Assembly: GCA_030430455.1 (NCBI GenBank)
Contig: JAUIJB010000033.1
Span: 1 to 39,689 of the forward strand
Reading direction: 5' to 3'
DNA length: 39,689 bases
Origin: Verrucomicrobiia bacterium
GTDB taxonomy: Bacteria > Verrucomicrobiota > Verrucomicrobiia > Verrucomicrobiales > Akkermansiaceae
Below are positions 35,711 to 39,689 of this stretch, one piece after another. How positions within the stretch are numbered: position 1 is the first letter of the stretch; the number at the start of each line of letters is the position of its first letter. Under the pieces are notes generated by a model. That model did not search any database. It had not been told where the DNA came from and saw only the letters and a list, made by a program, of their open reading frames with translations. Position numbers and translations under genes: made by a program.

Positions 35711-35801
35711 GGACCGGTGGCTGAGTGGTCGAAAGCGCTCCCCTGCTAAGGGAGTATACTCCAAAAGGGTATCGAGGGTTCGAATCCCTCCCGGTCCGCC
35801 A
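35711..35801 (+). tRNA. tRNA-Ser (anticodon GCT)
   Basis: A full class II tRNA of 91 bases including the encoded CCA. The acceptor stem is GGACCGG/CCGGTCC with discriminator G. The anticodon stem is CTCCC/GGGAG around loop CTGCTAA, giving anticodon GCT for AGC and AGT codons. A long variable arm (TATACTCC, AAAA, GGGTATC) is typical of serine tRNA. The T arm is GAGGG-TTCGAAT-CCCTC. The region downstream is less GC-rich and holds transposase debris; no second copy of the tRNA 3' end was found there. Confidence 0.97.
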
Positions 35802-36366
35802 TATTTAGAGATCTTAACCTTTCAGTTCTCTTTCGGATCTCGAATCGCCCGGAACCCCGGGGCATTTCGGCGAATCTCCACTCTCTCAGTTTTCGTTCGC
35901 GCCCAGGATTTGGCACTTCGTGGCAGAATCGACTCCGAGTCTCTCAAACTCGATGAGGTCGCAGTTCGCTTTCGCGGCCGATCTGAGGCCGAGCGCGGCT
36001 CGTCTGGACCATCAAGCCACCTCTACCTTGCACTCGGTGAACCCGAGCATGCGACATGCGCGGCGCAATGCGGAGTGTTTCCGTTCCGGCCGTGACTCCC
36101 CTTCAGCTCGCCCCACCCAGATTCCTCCCCAGGGGGGATCGTAGATTTCCCGTCACTCCGCATTACCACGTAGCCACAAGTCGTATCTGGTCGGTCGGGC
36201 CTGCCGCCAGCCTGCGGTGACTTCGTGCTCGTTCAGGGCCTCCCTGTGGGTGCAAGCCATGCCGGCTATGTGGGCGCGGCGGTTCCCGGTTGTATCGATG
36301 GACGCAACGTAATCCTCGCATTCAGAGCAGGTTCTTGTTATTCAGGTTCATCTCAGCGAGTAGTCG
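35802..36366. other. Lower-GC non-coding stretch downstream of tRNA-Ser
   Basis: About 565 bases with visibly lower GC and irregular codon-like patterns. Several short frames are open, but none shows a motif, a ribosome binding site or the codon choice of the neighbours. It is probably decayed mobile DNA or foreign sequence next to the tRNA gene. Confidence 0.5.
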
Positions 36367-36768
36367 ATGGATACCTGTTTTCGCGTTGCACGATTTGCAC
36401 ACAACAGACTTCAGCTTCGATCGGTGAGGATCAGTGACCGAGAGAACCGACCCTGGTGGGAGACGGAGTTGCTCGCGCGCGACTTGGATCAATCGAGTCT
36501 TGATGGGGAATCATCCGAGGACCATAGACGCTGGTTTAAGTTCGGCGTGTCTTATCAAGTTCGAGGGCTTCTGGCTTTGGAGGAGTGGGTTCAGCCTGAT
36601 TCTCCGACGGAGCACAGAAAGTACATCGTAGTCTTTGATAGCAGTACGGGAGAGGAGCGGATTTCACCAGTTGTTGAGGGCATGTCCAACGTTGAGGATC
36701 TAGCCGCCGCAAGTGATCAGTTGAGGGATGGGCCAATTCAAGGCGATGCCGAACCTGCCGAGTCTTGA
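36367..36768 (+). CDS. Hypothetical protein in the lower-GC region
   Basis: I do not recognise a family. The 133-residue frame encodes a soluble acidic protein with no signal peptide and no membrane segment. The central part (RRWFKFGVSYQVRGLLALEE and HRKYIVVFDSSTGEERISPV) has a plausible beta-strand pattern, and the tail is rich in Ala, Asp and Glu. Codons ending in A or T are common, unlike the genome around it, so it may be acquired. The ATG at 36367 has no clear ribosome binding site. It may be intact or a fragment. Confidence 0.4.
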   Translation: MDTCFRVARFAHNRLQLRSVRISDRENRPWWETELLARDLDQSSLDGESSEDHRRWFKFGVSYQVRGLLALEEWVQPDSPTEHRKYIVVFDSSTGEERISPVVEGMSNVEDLAAASDQLRDGPIQGDAEPAES

Positions 36769-36821
36769 GTGACTAATGACGGGAAGGATGCTACCAAGTG
36801 CCTCAGCGACGACGTCGAGGC

Positions 36822-37046
36822 ATGCAGATTATTGTGCAGTTCTCAGGCACTCCCGAATCCTACCTTCGTGAGCGCGTCGAGGAGCGCCTGTGCGGACCAG
36901 ACGCGTGCCCGAACTGTGGTGTGCGGGTGCGGCTAAAGCACCACGGGTATTATGAGCGATATGTATCGTCCGATCTGGCGAGCGAAGTCCTTAGAATCCG
37001 CGTAAAGCGGCTACGGTGCCCTCGATGCGGCCTGACCACGTGGTAA
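36822..37046 (+). pseudogene. Truncated transposase N-terminus (zinc-ribbon type)
   Basis: The 74-residue frame has a four-cysteine zinc ribbon, Cys29 and Cys32 in CPNCG and Cys66 and Cys69 in RCPRCG, with HHGYYERYV between. This layout is typical of the N-terminal module of ISL3-like transposases or DUF6431 proteins, whose catalytic part should follow. Here a TAA stop comes directly after GLTTW and no catalytic domain is found downstream, so only the start of the gene remains. An in-frame GTG at 36798 is an alternative start. Codon choice is unlike the neighbours. Confidence 0.65.
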
Positions 37047-37245
37047 AGGTGTCAGTCAAGGTTTTTGCTTTCTTCGCAAGCTGCCGGGCGGACCGTATCA
37101 CCGTCCTCCGCGTTCGGATCGCCCGCCCCATCACCCGGTCGCGCCAGTCCCCCTTGGCCAAGCCCGACAACTCCCCCGCCGACAACTTCACCCCTTCGAA
37201 TCGGCTTCCAGGATTCACTTTGCCGTCCCCTCGCCGTTCTCCCAC
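36991..37245 (-). pseudogene. Possible C-terminal remnant of a REP-associated (Y1-type) transposase
   Basis: The minus-strand frame contains KLSAGELSGLAKGDWRDRVM and then AIRTRRTVIRSARQLAKKAK. This recalls the C-terminal helix region of REP-associated Y1 transposases, where a KGDxxK word is followed by a TTV segment and a short helix. The catalytic His-x-His and Tyr parts are absent. It overlaps the end of the zinc-ribbon fragment on the other strand. The likeness is from memory and weak. Confidence 0.3.
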
Positions 37246-37319
37246 GTCTGGACGCCGGCAAGTTCCATGCGATGATTCGGCCCTTTACATTCCCCGCCCG
37301 TTTTCGGTTTCTTGCCACG

Positions 37320-37955
37320 ATGAGAATGGTTCTGCCCTTCCTCGGACTTGCCGCCCTGGCAACGACTTCCGATGCCGCCCTCTTCGTCGACGACTTCGAC
37401 AGCGGTCCCTCGTCGAGCTGGGGCAACGAGGTCGGCAACTGGTCGGCCTCGGGCGGAGTCTATTCCGCCGCGGCACCGGACAACTTCCCCAACGCCCACT
37501 CGACCATCCCGCTCGACGTCGATGACTTCAGCCTGAGCCTGACCATCAACAACGTGAGCGACGGCGGCGTGTGGCTGCGCAGCGCCCCCGCCGGCGGCAC
37601 CTCGATCGGCCGGACCGGCATCCTGCTGGTGACCCTCTCCAGCCAGTTCTACTTCCACGACGTGGTGTCCGGCGACTCCTACGGCTCGAGCCTCAACGGC
37701 GCCGCCTTCACCGGCGGGGCGACGACCGAGGTGGAGATCGAGGTCAGCGGCGACCAGTACTCGGTCTACGTCAACGGCTCGCCGACGCCCCTGACCAGTC
37801 TGACCAGCGCGAATCACGCGTCGGGTCGCGTGGCGCTCTACAGCAACTCCGCCCCGCAGTCCTTCGACAACGTCGTCCTCATCCCCGAGCCCTCGACCGC
37901 GCTGATGGCCCTCGGCTCGCTCGGGTTCGTGCTGCGCCGCCGGCGGACCTGCTGA
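37320..37955 (+). CDS. Secreted PEP-CTERM protein
   Basis: The 211-residue product has a signal peptide (MRMVLPFLGLAALATTSDA), a single beta-sandwich-like domain starting LFVDDFDSGPSSSWGNEVGN, as in LamG/concanavalin-type proteins, and a C-terminal PEP-CTERM signal: PEPST, a short hydrophobic helix and RRRR. Such signals are recognised by exosortase, which anchors or releases the protein at the cell surface; the exosortase gene is not in the window. An in-frame ATG at 37272 would lengthen the signal by 16 residues. GC-rich codon choice resumes here after the lower-GC region. The specific function is unknown. Confidence 0.87.
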   Translation: MRMVLPFLGLAALATTSDAALFVDDFDSGPSSSWGNEVGNWSASGGVYSAAAPDNFPNAHSTIPLDVDDFSLSLTINNVSDGGVWLRSAPAGGTSIGRTGILLVTLSSQFYFHDVVSGDSYGSSLNGAAFTGGATTEVEIEVSGDQYSVYVNGSPTPLTSLTSANHASGRVALYSNSAPQSFDNVVLIPEPSTALMALGSLGFVLRRRRTC

Positions 37956-38194
37956 GGCGCGTCGACGGCGAAGAGCGATCGGACCCGTCGTTCAGGGGGG
38001 GAGGGCTGACCGGCCCCACCCCATCGCCGCCACGCTCCCCCGCTCGCGGTGTTGGAGCGACTTTGCTCTCGCCTCGATCCGCCAGCGCTGATATCTTCCA
38101 GCTAACTGCGGCTGGCACTCATCCTGCTCGCCACCACCCCGAGTGAGCCGGCCCGGAATGTCCGGCCAACGAAGCACCAGACAGGAGCCCCGCC
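37956..38194. other. Spacer between PEP-CTERM gene and membrane zinc-ribbon gene
   Basis: These 239 bases hold no evident gene. A GC-rich run near 38000-38050 is followed by a less GC-rich part (38080-38130) where a promoter for the next gene could lie. No clear terminator with a poly-T tract was seen. Confidence 0.45.
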
Positions 38195-38674
38195 ATGTTC
38201 GCCCACATCGCATCCCGCGACCTGCCCGATCTCGAGGCGTGGCAAGATGCGGCGCGCGAGCCATTCGGTTCGGAGGAATTGATGGCCAATCCGGTCGTGG
38301 TTCTCGCCTTGGCGCTGCTTTTCCTTTGCGCGGTGATCGCCCTGCTGACCGTCCCCTTCGTGTGGCTTGAGCGGAAAAAGAAGAAGGAACTCGCAAGGGC
38401 GCGGCAGCGCCAGCGCCGCCGGCCACGCCGGAAGCCCTTCATGAAGCCCAGTGGCATCCCGAGCCTGATGTCGACCGGCAAGCTCTGCCCGAGTTGCGGG
38501 GCAGGCAAGCGACGGTCGCAGCCGTGGTGCCTTGACTGTTCCAAGGAGTTGGCCACCCGCGCCATGAAGACGGAAGAGCTGGCCAGCCGCAAGATGGCGG
38601 CAGGCCGGGGCCAAGCCCCAGCGGTCCGCCTGACCGCCCAATATCGAGACGATTCGGCGGCAGGGAGCTGGTAG
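38195..38674 (+). CDS. Membrane protein with a C-terminal zinc ribbon
   Basis: I do not recognise a named family. The product is 159 residues: an N-terminal soluble stretch, one membrane helix (about residues 33-56), a very basic segment (RKKKKELARARQRQRRRPRR) that should sit in the cytoplasm, and a zinc ribbon with Cys98, Cys101, Cys112 and Cys115 (LCPSCG, WCLDC). Two start codons have good ribosome binding sites: ATG 38195 (AGGAG seven bases upstream) and ATG 38282 (GGAGGA upstream, protein beginning MANPVVVLALALL). The shorter form would start directly with the membrane helix. Long minus-strand frames cross this region but have no coding features. Confidence 0.65.
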   Translation: MFAHIASRDLPDLEAWQDAAREPFGSEELMANPVVVLALALLFLCAVIALLTVPFVWLERKKKKELARARQRQRRRPRRKPFMKPSGIPSLMSTGKLCPSCGAGKRRSQPWCLDCSKELATRAMKTEELASRKMAAGRGQAPAVRLTAQYRDDSAAGSW

Positions 38675-39055
38675 CCGGGGAAGCCAAAGCAGCTTGCGGG
38701 AGAATCCAGCCGCAGGAGCGAAATGGCCTCCTGCGCGGCAGCCATCGCGATCAAAGCCAGCAACCAGAAGACCGGCCATCTCAGCGTCCCACCCCTGACA
38801 TTGCGAGCCCGCTCGATCCATTGCGGACCGCCGGCATCTGATCCGTCCGGGGCGATCGTCGCGGCCGCCTGCCAGACAAGCGATGCCCTCCGCCGGACCG
38901 AGGATCACCGCGGATGTCTCGTCACGCGACCGCACTCGGGCAGTTTCCTGGAAGTTTTTTGGTCGCAAATACTTGGATCCCGGGCGACTCGGGCGATTCT
39001 TTTTGATTGTGACCTGACATCTAAGTAATCTTTACCGCTTAGCTGTCCCGTCGCC
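38675..39055. other. Spacer upstream of the last gene
   Basis: About 380 bases without a supported gene. The first part is GC-rich and featureless. From about 38945 it becomes AT-richer and carries the candidate promoter at 39003-39031. Confidence 0.5.
39003..39031 (+). promoter_or_regulatory. Candidate promoter of the terminal secreted-protein gene
   Basis: TTGATT at 39003-39008 and TAATCT at 39026-39031 are spaced by 17 bases in an AT-rich pocket. The ATG lies 24 bases after the -10 box. Matches to consensus are four and three of six. Confidence 0.4.
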
Positions 39056-39689
39056 ATGAAGCCGTCCCACTTCTGGGGAGGTGTCGCCATCCTTGCGTTC
39101 ACCCTCTCCGTTTCGCTGCATCTCGCTCCCTCGAGCCCGTCCAACCCGCCACCTGCCGAACCTGCGTCCGCCGTGCCGGGCCGGGACGCCGCCGGATCGG
39201 CTGCGGCGGCTCATCGCTGCGATGCCGGCTGCACCCACGGCGCGGCCGGGCCGAAGTTGGTGAAGCGGATCGAGCCCCCTCCCACCATCGAATGGACCCG
39301 CGCCGAACCCGGCCGGCAGGTTGCGCTCGGCTTCACCCTCGGCGATCAGGATCGCGGCCGACTGCGGTCGCGCGAGGAGCTTCCCGACGGCCAGGTGGCG
39401 ACCCACATCGAGCTTCCCTCGGGCCACGGCCTCCACATCATGAGCCGGGGTGAGGAATGGGAGGGCCGGGCGATTTCCCGCGACGGCAGCCCGGGCTGGA
39501 AGCTGCGTGGCGGCGCCTCGGAGATCGTCATCGAGGAAGTCGAACACGAGGCGCTGATCTGCTCGATGGTCGGCGAGCACGGCATCGAGCACGCCGGCCT
39601 GCCGGTGCCCGCCGAAGCTGGCGAAGGCGAACTCGGCGAACCCCAGCAGGCCGTCGTGGCCCCCACCCTCAACAGCCGCCTCGGCGCCA
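39056..39689 (+). CDS. Secreted protein, partial (runs off the window end)
   Basis: The frame from ATG 39056 stays open for 211 codons to the last base, so only the N-terminus is seen. It begins with a signal peptide-like segment (MKPSHFWGGVAILAFTLSVS), then a Pro/Ala/Ser-rich linker with two cysteines (HRCDAGCTHG). A folded region follows (HIELPSGHGLHIMSRGEEW, then KLRGGASEIVIEEVEHEAL). The visible end reads PTLNSRLGA, a word I associate with the start of the catalytic part in large Verrucomicrobiota secreted metalloproteases; this is a guess. GC-rich codon choice with C/G-ended codons supports a real native gene. A candidate promoter is at 39003-39031. Confidence 0.75.
   Translation, partial: MKPSHFWGGVAILAFTLSVSLHLAPSSPSNPPPAEPASAVPGRDAAGSAAAAHRCDAGCTHGAAGPKLVKRIEPPPTIEWTRAEPGRQVALGFTLGDQDRGRLRSREELPDGQVATHIELPSGHGLHIMSRGEEWEGRAISRDGSPGWKLRGGASEIVIEEVEHEALICSMVGEHGIEHAGLPVPAEAGEGELGEPQQAVVAPTLNSRLGA

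Noticed and set aside
35682..36095. A plus-strand frame of 137 codons across the tRNA gene
   Set aside because: It runs through tRNA-Ser and has no coding features.
38102..38968. A 288-codon minus-strand frame near the right end
   Set aside because: No ribosome binding site, no motif and irregular composition; the plus-strand zinc-ribbon protein with good ribosome binding sites is the better reading.

Overview
The window looks like a chromosomal segment of a high-GC Gram-negative bacterium, most likely a member of the Verrucomicrobiota. The reasons are a small secreted protein ending in a PEP-CTERM sorting signal (37320-37955), a large SecA of about 1062 residues with a C-terminal zinc motif, lipid A and lipoprotein-carrier genes (lpxK, LolA family) that imply an outer membrane, a MarR protein and a 7TM-HD protein of the type I associate with this phylum, and intergenic spacers full of short tandem words and palindromes. 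The phylum call is an inference; no rRNA is present.

Layout. 1-583 is non-coding with heptamer repeats. 584-3981 (minus) is phoH, a 7TM-HD phosphohydrolase and ybeY. 4310-9283 (plus) is a Gld-type ABC module: ATPase, permease, auxiliary membrane protein and DUF4340 protein. 9394-11082 is a flavin-dependent halogenase-like oxidoreductase, followed by a small secreted protein. 11967-14447 (minus) is an RND/MMPL-family exporter, divergent from a LolA-like carrier (14510-15142). lpxK follows, then a hairpin cassette, then a convergent menD. 18644-19480 (minus) is a lipoprotein of unknown function, divergent from a blaI-M56 peptidase pair across a spacer with two matching dyads. secA, a duplicated repeat and rpsU come next. 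25021-26129 (minus) is an amidase plus a CxxCxxCC-cluster protein, divergent from mfd (26212-29454). A 590-base spacer precedes a two-component pair (30045-32787). 32922-34993 (minus) is marR, pgeF and ispE. A lipoprotein gene and tRNA-Ser(GCT) follow. 35802-37250 has visibly lower GC with transposase debris. The window ends with the PEP-CTERM gene, a membrane zinc-ribbon protein and the start of a large secreted protein that runs off the end.

How the genes fit together. Most genes are envelope or housekeeping functions: rRNA maturation (ybeY), translation (rpsU, tRNA-Ser), export (secA, Gld-type ABC, LolA, RND), lipid A (lpxK), peptidoglycan (amidase, pgeF), isoprenoid (ispE) and quinone (menD) synthesis, and transcription-coupled repair (mfd). 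Three gene pairs share four-base ATGA overlaps and are probably translationally coupled: 7TM-HD/ybeY, amidase/CxxCxxCC protein and pgeF/ispE.

The best candidate for something undescribed is the control region at 19479-19540. A perfect 18-bp palindrome and a near-copy 44 bp away lie between blaI and an uncharacterised lipoprotein gene, next to an M56 peptidase that lacks any penicillin-binding sensor. A second interesting feature is the density of short tandem words and hairpin cassettes directly after stop codons; in two places (secA and ispE) they run into the coding sequence itself.
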